Shown here one piece after another: positions 40,182-50,121 of a DNA stretch of 64,000 bases. The translations under genes were made by a program, and so were the position numbers. Position 1 is the stretch's first letter. The number at the start of each line of letters is the position of its first letter. Source of the DNA: Alteromonas sp. V450 (GTDB lineage Bacteria > Pseudomonadota > Gammaproteobacteria > Enterobacterales > Alteromonadaceae); NCBI RefSeq assembly GCF_001885075.1, contig NZ_MODU01000004.1:3658001-3722000 (forward strand), read 5' to 3'. A model generated the notes under the pieces. It had not been told where the DNA came from. It worked only from the letters and a program-made list of their open reading frames with translations, and did no database searches.

Positions 40182-42371
40182 CTACATTATAGGTTCAACA
40201 GTGACGGGAAAGCCTCGGTCGCGCATAAGTGCTTCCACATTTGCATCACGACCACGGAACTTGCGATAGGCTTCTGCCGGATCCATTGCGTTACGCACGG
40301 CAAATAAATATTTAACTAACCTGTCGCCGACTTCTTTGTCATAAAAACCGCCGGGTGCTTCCATAAAGGCTTCAGCAGCGTCAGCTGTTAAAACCTCTGC
40401 CCACATGTAGCCATAGTAAGCTGCAGCGTAGCCCTCGCTTGAAAAAACATGGCCGAAATGCGGCGAACGGTGTCGCATGACTATTTCCTTTGGCATGCCC
40501 AGTTTATTTAACTCTTCACGCTCAAACGTATCAGGCTCAATTTTGCTAGGGTCTGTCGTATGGTATTTCAGATCCATAATGGCGGAAGCCATATACTCTG
40601 TCGTAGCAAAGCCTTCATTAAACGTTGCTGCTTTCTTTATTTTCTCAACAAGTTCTGCGGGAATTGGCTCACCCGTTTCGTGATGTACCAGATAGTTGTT
40701 GATAACTTCATCGGTCGTTAACCAACGTTCTAACAACTGAGACTGAAACTCTGTGTAATCTCGAACACCAGAGTGAGAGGAAGGGTATTTAACATCTGAC
40801 GCTAAAAAGTGAAGGGCATGACCAAACTCATGGAAATAAGTTTCAGCATCATCCCAAGAAATAAGCGTAGCCTCTCCGTCAGCGCCCTTAACAAAGTTAG
40901 AGTTGTTAGAGGACAACACAGTTTTCTTGCCGTCAAATGTAGTATAAGAGCGATAAGTGGTTGCCCATGCGCCAGAACGTTTGCCTTGACGAGCGAAAGG
41001 ATCTAAATACCAGAGGCCTATGTGCTCTCCACTGTCTTTGTCGGTGACTTCCCATACTTTCACATCTTCATGAAAAACGGGAACCTCACCCTCTTTTACC
41101 GGAGAAAAGTTAAAGTTGAATACGCGACCTGCTACGTAAAACATGGCTTCGCGCAATTTGTCGAGCTGAAGGTATTGCTTTACTTCATTAGAGTCTAAAT
41201 CGTACTTAGCCTTACGTACTTTTTCTGCGTAAAAACGATAGTCCCAAGGCTCAATGGTGATACCGGCATCTTCTTTATCAGCGATAGCCTGCATATCAGC
41301 AACTTCTTCTTCAACACGTGCAATGGCAGCAGGCCACACCTTCATCATTAAATCCATGGCATTTTCTGGGTTTTTAGCCATGCGATCTTCCAAGCGCCAC
41401 TGAGCATAATTATCATAACCCAATAATGCGACGCGCTCGTCTCTAAGCGTTAAAATTCGTTTGATTATGTCGTTATTATCGAAGCTATCACCGTTGTCAC
41501 CTCGGTTGTAATAGGTTCTCCATACTTTCTCACGCAGCTCTCGATTAGTGGAATAAGTTAAAAAGGGGTCCATCGATGAGCGAGTATTGGTTATTGCATA
41601 TTTGCCTTGTTCGCCACGAGATTCAGCGGCAGCTTTTGCTGCCTTTACAAAGGAGTCTGGCAGGCCTTCAAGTTGCGCTTCAGTGATATAGGTAACGTAA
41701 TTTTCTTCATCAGCAAGAATGTTCGTTGAAAATTTGGTTTGAAGCGTTGCCAACTCTTCATTAATTTCAGCGTATCGTTTTTTTGCTTCACCATCTAAAG
41801 TCGCACCGTTACGAGCAAAATTGTTATACGTCATCCAGGTAATGCGTTGTTCTTCAGGCGTTAAAGTCGAAAGGGCTTCAGATTCGTAAACGGCTTTAAC
41901 TCGTTCAAAAAGCTTTTCGTTCTGAGTAATTTGAGTAAAGAAAGCAGACAGCTTCGGCGACATCTCTGCTTGGATTTCGCGAAACTCTGGACTAGATTTG
42001 TTTGCGCTGTAGATTCCGTAATACGTGAATACGCGGTTAAGTTCAGCTCCCGCTCGCTCCATTTCAACGATAACGTTATCGAATGTCGGTGGCGCTTCAT
42101 TGTTTGCAATAGCCTCTATTTCTGCTAGGTTCAATTGCATCGCCTGCTCTAGCGCTGGTTTTAGATCTTCAAGCTTCATCTTATCAAACGCCGGCACGCC
42201 GCCGTAAGGGCCTTTAAATTCCTGAAGTAGCACATTGTTGAATTGAGCCTGCTGAGAGGCTTCTGTGTTTTGAGCATCTTTATCGGTAGCCTCAGTTGTT
42301 TTAGGATCCGAACATGCGCCTAGTGCAATAATAACCGCCATGGCGGTAAGTGAAGATTTAAATTTTCCCAT
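40182..42371 (-). CDS. M3-family metallopeptidase (peptidyl-dipeptidase Dcp-like), lipoprotein
   Basis: Zinc peptidase of about 729 aa in the oligopeptidase A/Dcp family. The zinc site is HEFGH in ETYFHEFGHALHFLAS, with the third ligand region FNEGFATTEYMASAI downstream. The N-terminus MGKFKSSLTAMAVIIALGAC fits a lipoprotein signal with lipobox LGAC, so this copy is probably membrane-anchored in the periplasm rather than cytoplasmic. I choose the ATG at 42371 over the one at 42386 because AGGA lies 7 bp before it. It likely degrades oligopeptides by releasing C-terminal dipeptides. Single minus-strand gene. Confidence 0.92.
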   Translation of the reverse strand: MGKFKSSLTAMAVIIALGACSDPKTTEATDKDAQNTEASQQAQFNNVLLQEFKGPYGGVPAFDKMKLEDLKPALEQAMQLNLAEIEAIANNEAPPTFDNVIVEMERAGAELNRVFTYYGIYSANKSSPEFREIQAEMSPKLSAFFTQITQNEKLFERVKAVYESEALSTLTPEEQRITWMTYNNFARNGATLDGEAKKRYAEINEELATLQTKFSTNILADEENYVTYITEAQLEGLPDSFVKAAKAAAESRGEQGKYAITNTRSSMDPFLTYSTNRELREKVWRTYYNRGDNGDSFDNNDIIKRILTLRDERVALLGYDNYAQWRLEDRMAKNPENAMDLMMKVWPAAIARVEEEVADMQAIADKEDAGITIEPWDYRFYAEKVRKAKYDLDSNEVKQYLQLDKLREAMFYVAGRVFNFNFSPVKEGEVPVFHEDVKVWEVTDKDSGEHIGLWYLDPFARQGKRSGAWATTYRSYTTFDGKKTVLSSNNSNFVKGADGEATLISWDDAETYFHEFGHALHFLASDVKYPSSHSGVRDYTEFQSQLLERWLTTDEVINNYLVHHETGEPIPAELVEKIKKAATFNEGFATTEYMASAIMDLKYHTTDPSKIEPDTFEREELNKLGMPKEIVMRHRSPHFGHVFSSEGYAAAYYGYMWAEVLTADAAEAFMEAPGGFYDKEVGDRLVKYLFAVRNAMDPAEAYRKFRGRDANVEALMRDRGFPVTVEPIM

Positions 42372-42745
42372 GTGTATTCCTGTCATTTTGTTATTTATTT
42401 TTCAGCAATAATCTTAAGGTAATGCAAATACAAGTTAAATGCTCTTTAACGTAATTCCGCGCAATATAACGGCTTAATACCCGTTCGCATAGATGATCGC
42501 CCATCCAGAGCTCTCTGAAAGGAAGGATTATTTTTGCAAACTGATATTACGATAAGTTGCAGCGGTATAACGTGGGGGCTTGCTGCTACTGAAGCACTAT
42601 TTGCGCTATCCAACTTATGGTATTACTTGAAGCTCAAGCGGAACTTGAAAGTAACGGTTGTTTAACTTTCCATATTGAATCTAGCCGAAGATTATGATTT
42701 TATGATGTTTTTTACTTTGAAAGTGGGATCTATCAAGGACGAACT
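42372..42745. other. Intergenic region upstream of M3 peptidase and small membrane protein
   Basis: About 370 bp between divergent genes. A 43-codon TTG-started frame at 42534-42665, behind AAGGAAGGA, is possible but unsupported. No confident promoter or repeat was identified. Confidence 0.4.
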
Positions 42746-43183
42746 ATGCGAAATAAACAAAAGGACAGATTGCCCCTTTTAATTTTTCCGGTGCTACTTC
42801 TGCTACTTTTCGTTATTAACTTAACTGCTGACAGCCGATTGTCAACCGTTACAGCGATAGCTAGCGTGGCTGTTTTAATAGGCTTTATTGCTTATGTGCG
42901 AAGTGAGCGTTACAGCAGACGTTTTCCGATAGAGCGCTTAATAACAAAAGAAGATAAGTTGATTGTTTTTGACCAGCTTTACGGCAGTAAGCAACCACCA
43001 CTTAAATTACCAGTCGAAGGTATTTATGCCCTTAATTTTTCATACCACTACCTAGGCGTTATTGTCGATAAAAACGGTAAGGGCTACGATTTTTACTATC
43101 CACATAAGGCGTCAGTTATAGAAGAAAGGCTCAAACGAGTTATCGGCAATGACACTTTTGACAAAATAAAGATTAACACCTAA
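42746..43183 (+). CDS. Small membrane protein, function unknown
   Basis: A 145-aa protein with two N-terminal hydrophobic helices (about residues 9-28 and 34-50) followed by a soluble part of about 90 residues, KEDKLIVFDQLYGSKQPPLK and LGVIVDKNGKGYDFYYPHKA, which could form a small PH-like beta fold. I do not recognise the family. The ATG is preceded by AAGGACG, a good ribosome site. It is monocistronic, convergent with purU. The likely location is the inner membrane with the C-terminal part cytosolic, by the positive-inside rule (RSERYSRR after helix 2). Confidence 0.7.
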   Translation: MRNKQKDRLPLLIFPVLLLLLFVINLTADSRLSTVTAIASVAVLIGFIAYVRSERYSRRFPIERLITKEDKLIVFDQLYGSKQPPLKLPVEGIYALNFSYHYLGVIVDKNGKGYDFYYPHKASVIEERLKRVIGNDTFDKIKINT

Positions 43184-43200
43184 AAACGGTACGGAATATA

Positions 43201-43236
43201 CGAAACCCAAAGCTAGCGCAGTGCGTTTGGGTTTCG
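43201..43236. terminator. Inverted repeat between convergent genes, probable terminator
   Basis: CGAAACCCAAA (43201-43211), 14-nt loop, TTTGGGTTTCG (43226-43236). The 11-bp stem is perfect. There is no T run, so intrinsic termination would be weak, but its place between convergent genes fits transcript ends. Confidence 0.55.
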
Positions 43237-43267
43237 GGGGCTTGCTAATGAGCTTTAGTCACCGTCA

Positions 43268-44122
43268 TTAAGCAAATACCACGGTTTTATTTCTGTGAAT
43301 GATCACGCGGTCTTCTAAATGATAGCGCACGCCATGAGCTAGTGCCGTTACTTCACAATCTTTACCCTTACGCACCATATCAGCTGCACTGTCGCTGTGA
43401 CTGATACGTTTAACACTCTGCTCAATAATAGGGCCTTCATCTAAATCTTTAGTAACGTAGTGACAGGTTGCGCCGATTAACTTTACGCCGCGATCATAGG
43501 CTTGCTGGTATGGCTTAGCACCGGCAAAGCTCGGCAAAAAGCTGTGGTGAATGTTAATGGCTTTACCTTGCAACTCTTGGCAAAGCATATCAGGTAAAAT
43601 CTGCATAAAGCGGGCAAGCACGGTCAAATCAATTTTGTATTCTTGAAGTAAAGTCGTGATTTGCGCAAAAGCGGCTTCTTTCCCTAACGCTTTAAAGTCT
43701 ACCCAATGAAAAGGGACTTTGTACCAGTCTGCAAACTGTTTCATTTGCGGGTGGTTACCAATAATAACTGGAATATCGCAGTGTAGTTCGCCTGTGTGCC
43801 AGCGGTGAAGCAGGTCAACTAAACAGTGAGACTCAAGGCTGGCAAGCAGAGCGACGCGCTGTTTTTTGCTGGAGTCGCTCAGCTTCCAGTTCATCTGATA
43901 TTCGTTAGCAAGCGGGGTGAATTCTTTCACAAAGCTTTGATGATCTAGTTTTAGCGAGTCGGTGCTAATTTCATGGCGCATGAAAAAGCGGCCAGTTTGT
44001 AAGTCAGTGTGATGGCTTGCTTCAACGATGGTAGCGTTATGGTCAGCCAAAAATTGTGACACGCTGGCAACGAGCCCAATTTGGTCTGGGCAGTCTATTA
44101 CTAATCTAAATGTTTGTTGCAT
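43268..44122 (-). CDS. purU: Formyltetrahydrofolate deformylase
   Basis: Hydrolyses 10-formyltetrahydrofolate to formate and tetrahydrofolate, balancing one-carbon pools and feeding formate to purine synthesis. The 284-aa protein has an N-terminal ACT domain (residues 5-80, LVIDCPDQIGLVASVSQFLA) that usually senses glycine or methionine, and a C-terminal formyltransferase fold with INIHHSFLPSFAGAKPYQQA and GATCHYVTKDLDEGPIIEQS, containing the catalytic Asn-His-Asp set. Single minus-strand gene. Confidence 0.96.
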   Translation of the reverse strand: MQQTFRLVIDCPDQIGLVASVSQFLADHNATIVEASHHTDLQTGRFFMRHEISTDSLKLDHQSFVKEFTPLANEYQMNWKLSDSSKKQRVALLASLESHCLVDLLHRWHTGELHCDIPVIIGNHPQMKQFADWYKVPFHWVDFKALGKEAAFAQITTLLQEYKIDLTVLARFMQILPDMLCQELQGKAINIHHSFLPSFAGAKPYQQAYDRGVKLIGATCHYVTKDLDEGPIIEQSVKRISHSDSAADMVRKGKDCEVTALAHGVRYHLEDRVIIHRNKTVVFA

Positions 44123-44307
44123 TTGGGCAGTTTGAATAAAAAAACAGGCTTTCTTTTTACCTGTGCCATCAGGCGTTGTAAAGGCGGCGCGCTACTTTAA
44201 ACCAGCTTAAATTGCTATAACTCATAATCACACGCGGTCTTAAACTAAAAAGGTGTGAGTCAAATGAACATCAGTTTACCCAAGTTAGCACGGTATTGCG
44301 TTTGCCT

Positions 44308-44961
44308 TTACTCGTCGGTTATTCCTCGGCGCAGCTTTTCTCTCACCGACATATTGTGTTTTAACGGCCAAGACTGGCGGATAGGGTAGACTACCCCTTG
44401 CGGTGTCGAGACAGACTCAAAAAGGTGAAATGCCGAAACGTGAATGTCTACATTGGGGTTATAAAGAGGTAGAGGCAGGCTCGACGTGGCCTTTCTAACA
44501 AGCGTAACGTGAGGCTTGTATTCTCTGCTTTCTACCTCTATTGCCGCTTTGCGGGCTGCTTTTCGTGACAGTTTAGCGAGTTCACCTAGCGCCTTTGGCG
44601 CATCTGTCGGCGAAGCGAAGAGTATTTTAGGGCCGCTCCATAATCCCGTTGCATCGAGCGTTAAAGAAAAGGGTTCGCTCACAAGCTGATCGAGTTCATA
44701 CACCAGTGCCTCGTGCTGACGGTGATTTATCTCGCCTAAAAAGCTAAGTGTAATATGGAAGTTTGCCGCTGGCACTGCGTATGGTTGCGCAGGCCCTTGG
44801 CTACTGGTGTGATCGTAGCGCTTATTGGACGACTTTCGAGAACGAATAGGCTCGCTTTTTACCCATTGACGGGGCATAACTTCAGGCAGCGCCTGCTGGC
44901 GCCAGCTATCTAGAGCAAGTTTTTCTGTGGCGCTAAGATCTAATCCAATAAAGCTTCGCAT
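44308..44961 (-). CDS. thpR: RNA 2',3'-cyclic phosphodiesterase (2H family)
   Basis: Enzyme opening 2',3'-cyclic phosphate ends of RNA (formerly called 2'-5' RNA ligase). The 217-aa sequence has the two HxT motifs that define the 2H superfamily: NFHITLSFLGEI and YKPHVTLVRKA. It begins MRSFIGLDLSATEKLAL, typical of ThpR. An extra segment (about residues 35-60, RKSSNKRYDHTSSQGPAQPY) precedes the first HxT motif and makes it slightly longer than usual. It is divergent from hrpB. Confidence 0.9.
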   Translation of the reverse strand: MRSFIGLDLSATEKLALDSWRQQALPEVMPRQWVKSEPIRSRKSSNKRYDHTSSQGPAQPYAVPAANFHITLSFLGEINHRQHEALVYELDQLVSEPFSLTLDATGLWSGPKILFASPTDAPKALGELAKLSRKAARKAAIEVESREYKPHVTLVRKATSSLPLPLYNPNVDIHVSAFHLFESVSTPQGVVYPIRQSWPLKHNMSVREKLRRGITDE

Positions 44962-45162
44962 AGCTTTCCTCCTTCAAATTTGCCCTTTCGTCTGTACATC
45001 ACGTTGATGTCCATACGAGCCTAAGTTTACCATGGCGCTAACTACGAATTCCAAAACAAGACGCAAGTGTTGAGCTATTTACCAAATTTAAAAAAATAGC
45101 AGTGATGTTCAGGTGCATTGCTCAAATCAGGTACACTATATCCATCAACTTATAACACCTTT

Positions 45163-47811
45163 ATGCCCTTTATGTTACAGCCGTTTTCTCATTTGCCCGC
45201 TTATGAACTCGTTACGCCGCTCGAAGAAGCTGTAGTCGCAAGCAACGTCATCATAGGCGCGCCTCCAGGCGCGGGAAAGTCAACCGTGCTGCCTTTGTCT
45301 CTGCTGAAATCATCGCTCAAAGGAAAAATATTGCTTATGCAGCCGCGGCGCGTGGTGGTGAGAAATCTTGCAGACTACTTGGCTAGGCAATTGAATGAGA
45401 ATGTGGGAGAAACGATTGGCTATCGCATTAAGGGGGAGTCGAAAACATCGTCTGCCACTCGGCTTGAGATCATAACCGAAGGGGTGCTGAGTCGTATGAT
45501 TCAGCAAGACCCTGAGCTTGACGGTGTAGCCGCTATTGTCTTCGATGAATTTCACGAACGCAGTATTCACAGTGACTTCGGCTTAGCACTTGCGCTTGAA
45601 GTCCAGTCCGGGCTTCGCGATGACTTACGACTAGTTGTAATGTCGGCTACCTTGGATGTAACACCCCTTCAAACGTTGCTCAACGCGCATAGCGTATTGC
45701 CAGTGGTGAACTTGAATACCGAAGGGCGCATGTTTCCCGTTGATATCCGCTATACACAAGATATGCAGGCGTACGAGTTAGTACCCAAAACCTGCAATAT
45801 TATAAAGCAGGCAGTAGGCGAACACGACGGCGATATGTTGGTTTTCCTTCCTGGGCGAGGAAGCATCAATGCTGTTGCCAAAGAGATAAAAGATTTAGCA
45901 GAGAGCATGGAAATAGCCGTTCACATGCTCCATGGTGCGCTAAGCAAATCAGCGCAGCAAGCCGCTATTGCACCAGACCCGCAAGGCAGACGAAAAATCA
46001 TATTATCTACCAATATTGCTGAAACGAGTCTTACCATTGAGGGCGTGACGGTGGTTATTGATAGCTTATGGGAAAACAGTGCTCAGTATCACCCGTCCAG
46101 TGACATTACAGCGCTTACCCAGCAGCGTATTTCGCAAGCATCCGCTATTCAAAGGGCGGGGCGAGCGGGGCGGGTAATGGCCGGAACCTGCTATCGTTTG
46201 TGTAGCAAAAGCAGCTTCGAGCGTTTGGCCAAACACAATGCGGCTCAAATTGAAAAGGAAGACTTAAGTAGCTTTTTGCTTGATACCTTAGCCTGGGGCA
46301 GTAGCCCAGATACCTTGGCATTATTGACGAAGCCTACACAAGCGCAGCAACAGGTTGCACAACAAAAGCTTCAGCGGGTTAATGCTATCTCACAATCCAG
46401 TATTACTCCCTATGGAAGAGCGCTGGCCCAGTTACCCTGTCAGCCCCATTTAGCCCACTTATTGCTGACCGTTAAACAAGGAATTGATGGACTTAGTGCC
46501 GATAAAAACGACGCGCTTCGCTTTGCGGCACCGTTTGTTGTGGCTCTTAGCGAAGGTAATATCAGCGTGGGTGGCACCACTAACGTAATAGATGCGCTGC
46601 TTCTCGCCAATAGCATCACGCGCAGTCAGCTTATACAACAAGCTGCCCGTTATGCGCGCTACGTACAAAACAATGATGGAAAAGCACAGCGGAACCCTGA
46701 TATTAACGAACTAGATGAGCAAGCCCTTGGGCTTTGTATCGCCATCGCATTTCCTTTGCAGGTGGGCTACAGGCGCAGTGCGCCAGATAAATCAGCAGAG
46801 AGCTCGAATACAACAAAGGGTAAGCCTAAGACCAGTATAGTCGAATACAAACTGGCAAGTGGCAAAGGTGCAGAGCTCACTGCTGCTGGTAGTGCGTCCA
46901 TTTTTAATGAGAGTGAAAATGGCGATGGACCATGGCTGGCAGTGCTCGACGGGCAGCTGATAAAAAGCACGGTGGCAATACGCTTGGCACAGTCAGTGCC
47001 TGAAAGCTGGTTGCGTTTAGCCTTTCCTGACGCGTTCAAAGAAAAGCGTAGCGTTATTCTTAACAGCGATACTGGAGTAATGGAAGCTAGAGTTAGTACG
47101 GGCTTTTATGAGATAACGTTAAATAGCACACCAGTTTCAGGACAGGAAAAAAGTCGTGAAAAAGCATTCTGGGATGATGTGTTATGCAACGCATGGTTCG
47201 CCTATCTTGACGCACTTCCTCTATCAAGTTGGCCACTTTCTGAGACAGACTGGCAATGGTGGCGAAGAGTGGTAATGGCTGGGAAGCTCAATTTGCCACA
47301 AGACAAAGCCTTCGATGAACCCGACCCGTGGCCGTTGTCATTGAGCGACCTTGTAAATAAGGCCAAAGACAGTTTAGCGCCTGTCTTGAAAAACTGTAAA
47401 AACATCAAAAACCTTAAGCAGTTACCATGGAAAACAGCCTTGAATAATGGTTTGTCTTGGCCTCAGCAAGATGCGTTAGCCACCCTATTGCCCACTCACG
47501 TAACGATACCAACGGGCAGAGAGGCGAGCTTGGATTATCGTGACAATGGCGATGTGGTGCTGTCGGTTAAAATGCCAGAGTTGTATTCGCAAAGCATGCC
47601 ATTAACGATAGCAAACGGGCGAGTTACGGTTGTTTGCGAGCTACTGTCGCCAGCAGGTAGACCGTTACAAACCACCAGTGATTTAGCGACCTTTTGGCAA
47701 GGGAGTTATAAGGAAATACAAAAAGAAATGAAGGGGCGCTATCCAAAGCACTTTTGGCCAGATGACCCCGCAAATGCAGCGCCGACCAGCAAAACAAAAA
47801 AACATATGTAG
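45163..47811 (+). CDS. hrpB: ATP-dependent RNA helicase HrpB
   Basis: DEAH-type helicase of about 882 aa. Motifs: Walker A IIGAPPGAGKSTVLPL (about residues 32-40), DEFH box IVFDEFHERSIHSDF, motif III VMSATLDV, motif VI AIQRAGRAGRVMAG. The C-terminal half matches the HrpB-specific region ending in an FWQGSYKEIQKEMKGRYPKH segment. The start is uncertain: the ATG at 45163 or 45172 is more plausible than the TTG at 45118, because the family starts close to the SxLPxxE region. The physiological role of HrpB is poorly known; an RNA role is assumed from the family. Confidence 0.94.
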   Translation: MPFMLQPFSHLPAYELVTPLEEAVVASNVIIGAPPGAGKSTVLPLSLLKSSLKGKILLMQPRRVVVRNLADYLARQLNENVGETIGYRIKGESKTSSATRLEIITEGVLSRMIQQDPELDGVAAIVFDEFHERSIHSDFGLALALEVQSGLRDDLRLVVMSATLDVTPLQTLLNAHSVLPVVNLNTEGRMFPVDIRYTQDMQAYELVPKTCNIIKQAVGEHDGDMLVFLPGRGSINAVAKEIKDLAESMEIAVHMLHGALSKSAQQAAIAPDPQGRRKIILSTNIAETSLTIEGVTVVIDSLWENSAQYHPSSDITALTQQRISQASAIQRAGRAGRVMAGTCYRLCSKSSFERLAKHNAAQIEKEDLSSFLLDTLAWGSSPDTLALLTKPTQAQQQVAQQKLQRVNAISQSSITPYGRALAQLPCQPHLAHLLLTVKQGIDGLSADKNDALRFAAPFVVALSEGNISVGGTTNVIDALLLANSITRSQLIQQAARYARYVQNNDGKAQRNPDINELDEQALGLCIAIAFPLQVGYRRSAPDKSAESSNTTKGKPKTSIVEYKLASGKGAELTAAGSASIFNESENGDGPWLAVLDGQLIKSTVAIRLAQSVPESWLRLAFPDAFKEKRSVILNSDTGVMEARVSTGFYEITLNSTPVSGQEKSREKAFWDDVLCNAWFAYLDALPLSSWPLSETDWQWWRRVVMAGKLNLPQDKAFDEPDPWPLSLSDLVNKAKDSLAPVLKNCKNIKNLKQLPWKTALNNGLSWPQQDALATLLPTHVTIPTGREASLDYRDNGDVVLSVKMPELYSQSMPLTIANGRVTVVCELLSPAGRPLQTTSDLATFWQGSYKEIQKEMKGRYPKHFWPDDPANAAPTSKTKKHM

Positions 47812-47934
47812 TTCGCCTGCAGATACGCTGTCTTCGAATATAATATGTTTAGTTTTTACAACAGTAGCCGTTTTCTAAAAACTACGCTAAGTTGGTGAAG
47901 AAACCTTACATTTTTATCTGGGTTAACTTACGCC

Positions 47935-48753
47935 ATGAAATTATCTTACATCATTACTGCTATTTGTTTACTCGTCACTTCAATTAACGCGCAAGCACAT
48001 GATTTCTGGTTGGAGCCTGCTGTTTATCGCTCCCAAAATCCGAGCTCGATAGCATTGCAATTTAAAGTGGGTCATAAAGAAGATACGTCACATTGGAATC
48101 TTGCTTGGGATCGGATAGTAGCGCTACGCACTTATTCTTCTGACGGTGTGACGGATATGGCCGCTAGCGTTGTACCTAAAACCTCAATGCTTCCGGGCAT
48201 GGCGAAAACGGCAACGCTCTCACCGGGCTCCCATATCATTGGGCTTGAAAGCTATCACGCTACTAGCGTGTTGAAAGCAAAAAAGTTTAATCAATATGCA
48301 AAAGAAGAAGGCTTAATCGACATATTGTCGTATCGTGAGTCCAGAGGACAGAACGATATCGCTGGGAAAGAGTTGTACTCTAGAAAGGCGAAAACCATTG
48401 TACAAGTTGGTGATGTGGTAACGAGCAACGCATTAAAACCCATTGGCCATACGTTAGAAATAGTGCCGCTTGAGCATCCGTATAAACTTACCAGTGACAC
48501 ACTATCTATACAGGTACTATTTAAAGGAAAACCCTTAAGCAACGCACTTATAGATGCATTGTCGCTGGTCGATCATAACGCTAGAGAGCAAGCGATAACA
48601 ACAGACAGTGAGGGCAAGGCAACGTTTAAGTTTGACGTTCAAGGGCCAGTAATCCTTACCACTGTATGGGGAGTGCCACTATCAAGTAGCGCAGAAGCAG
48701 ATTTTGAAACCTATTTTGCAAGCCTAACGTTTGAGTACTTCAGCAACCAATAA
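47935..48753 (+). CDS. DUF4198 periplasmic protein
   Basis: A 272-aa exported protein with signal peptide MKLSYIITAICLLVTSINAQ followed by AHDFWLEP, the characteristic start of DUF4198 proteins. The mature part has two beta-rich halves; the C-terminal half resembles carboxypeptidase-regulatory or transthyretin-like folds (GKPLSNALIDALSLV, TTDSEGKATFKFD). In other bacteria such genes often stand near nickel, cobalt or iron uptake systems, so metal handling is a guess. No transporter genes are adjacent here. Its stop codon lies inside a long inverted repeat (48745-48779). Confidence 0.82.
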   Translation: MKLSYIITAICLLVTSINAQAHDFWLEPAVYRSQNPSSIALQFKVGHKEDTSHWNLAWDRIVALRTYSSDGVTDMAASVVPKTSMLPGMAKTATLSPGSHIIGLESYHATSVLKAKKFNQYAKEEGLIDILSYRESRGQNDIAGKELYSRKAKTIVQVGDVVTSNALKPIGHTLEIVPLEHPYKLTSDTLSIQVLFKGKPLSNALIDALSLVDHNAREQAITTDSEGKATFKFDVQGPVILTTVWGVPLSSSAEADFETYFASLTFEYFSNQ

Positions 48754-48779
48754 GGTGAGAGGTTTTTGCCTTATTGGTT
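48745..48779 (+). repeat. 11-bp inverted repeat across the DUF4198 gene stop
   Basis: AACCAATAAGG (48745-48755) pairs with CCTTATTGGTT (48769-48779) around a 13-nt loop that contains TTTTT. The TAA stop (48751-48753) is in the first arm. A second hairpin GCGCCC-CTGAAA-GGGCGC (48803-48820) follows, and together they probably end both convergent transcripts. Confidence 0.6.
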
Positions 48780-48834
48780 ACTGAAAATGCCAAATGATTA
48801 ATGCGCCCCTGAAAGGGCGCTGTTTCAATCAAGA

Positions 48835-50121
48835 TTAAGAGTTAGCTTTGCTTGCCAGGTCAATATTAAGTGCAGCCATCACTTCAAGGCCCGGGAAGCC
48901 ATCTGCAATCATGTTGTTACTAATTTGGTAGTTGCGAATACCTTCGCGGGTGGCTGGACCAATGATACCGTCGGGATTGCCTACATCAAAGCCCAATTCA
49001 TTCAGCTTGCTTTGAAGGGCAATAATATCTTTGCGACTGTACGCGGGCAGGTCAGGCAATGTGGCTGTAATACCTGATGCACCAGCAATGCGGTCGGCTA
49101 ATACACCCACGGCGATGGCGTAAAACTCAGAGTTATTCCAGCGCATAATAACGCGGAAGTTTTTGTAGGCGATAAAAGCAGGGCCGTTATGTCCTGCAGG
49201 CACTATCACATAGGCTGACGTATCGCCTTCTCCCAATTCAGCGCCATTTGCTTTTTTCAAGCCTTGGGCGTTCCATTCGCTAAGCGACTTTCTATTTTTA
49301 TAGCCAGACTCTTGATAGTCGAAGCTTTCAGGAAGTTGCACTTCACGCCCCCAGCGGAAGCTACGTTCCCAGCCAAGGCTGGCAAGGAAGTTAGCCGCAG
49401 AAGATAGCGCATCTTCTTCGCTAGCCCACAAGTTAATTTGCCCGTCGCCGTCTCCATCAATAGCGTAATGGGTATACGCTGAAGGCATAAACTGAGTATG
49501 ACCCATTGCACCGGCCCATGATCCAATCATGTCTTCTTTTTGCAGCTTCTCTCGTTCCATCAGCTTTACCGCTACCAGAAATTCTTGAGTAAAGTAGGTG
49601 CTTCTTCGTTTATCACAAGCCAACGTGGCTAATGAGTCGAGAACCGGCATTTTGCCTTTGTACGAACCAAAGTTTGTTTCTAACCCCCAGAACGCAAGAA
49701 GATAATGAGGAGGTACGCCGTACTTATCGTTCAGCCTATGCAAAAGCTGTTCATGCTTTGCATACATTTCCTTACCTTTGTTTGTGCGCCAATCAGTAAC
49801 GCGTTTGCTGAAATAACCTGGGAAGGTTTGTACAAATTCGGGTTGACTTCGGTCTAGTTCAATTACGCGGTCTTGATGCACGAGATGTGGAAATACGTCA
49901 TCGATAACTTGTTGGCTAACGCCCTCTTGCTTAGCTTTATCGGCGAGGCTGGCGGTGCAGCTAGCGAACTGGTCATTAGCAAACGCCGGGCTTATCGACG
50001 CACTCGCCATAAGCAGTGTAAGAGACGTGCGAAGTGACAATCGAAAAGATGAGACGTAAGACTTGGCCTCTACGAGCGAACGGTTAGAGAAAAAAGAAAA
50101 CTTGAGTGGAGCTAAGCGCAT
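48835..50121 (-). CDS. Lytic murein transglycosylase (MltB-like) with peptidoglycan-binding domain
   Basis: Periplasmic enzyme that cleaves peptidoglycan glycan strands. The 428-aa protein has a long N-terminal signal region (residues 1-48, ending SPAFAND), an SLT_2 catalytic domain with the catalytic Glu at about residue 147 (LLAFWGLETNFGSYKGKMP) and IGSWAGAMGHTQFMPSAYTH, then a C-terminal PG_binding_1 domain (LQSKLNELGFDVGNPDGIIG). It is soluble rather than lipidated, as no lipobox is seen. It lies divergent from mrcB, a peptidoglycan synthase, which fits a shared cell-wall theme. Confidence 0.93.
   Translation of the reverse strand: MRLAPLKFSFFSNRSLVEAKSYVSSFRLSLRTSLTLLMASASISPAFANDQFASCTASLADKAKQEGVSQQVIDDVFPHLVHQDRVIELDRSQPEFVQTFPGYFSKRVTDWRTNKGKEMYAKHEQLLHRLNDKYGVPPHYLLAFWGLETNFGSYKGKMPVLDSLATLACDKRRSTYFTQEFLVAVKLMEREKLQKEDMIGSWAGAMGHTQFMPSAYTHYAIDGDGDGQINLWASEEDALSSAANFLASLGWERSFRWGREVQLPESFDYQESGYKNRKSLSEWNAQGLKKANGAELGEGDTSAYVIVPAGHNGPAFIAYKNFRVIMRWNNSEFYAIAVGVLADRIAGASGITATLPDLPAYSRKDIIALQSKLNELGFDVGNPDGIIGPATREGIRNYQISNNMIADGFPGLEVMAALNIDLASKANS

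Noticed and set aside
42534-42665. 43-codon TTG-started frame behind AAGGAAGGA
   Set aside because: Rare start, no signal or membrane pattern strong enough, and no neighbour suggesting a role; kept only as a note in the gap entry.
45118-45162. TTG start for hrpB
   Set aside because: Adds 15 residues not expected in the family and lacks a ribosome site; an ATG at 45163 or 45172 is more plausible.
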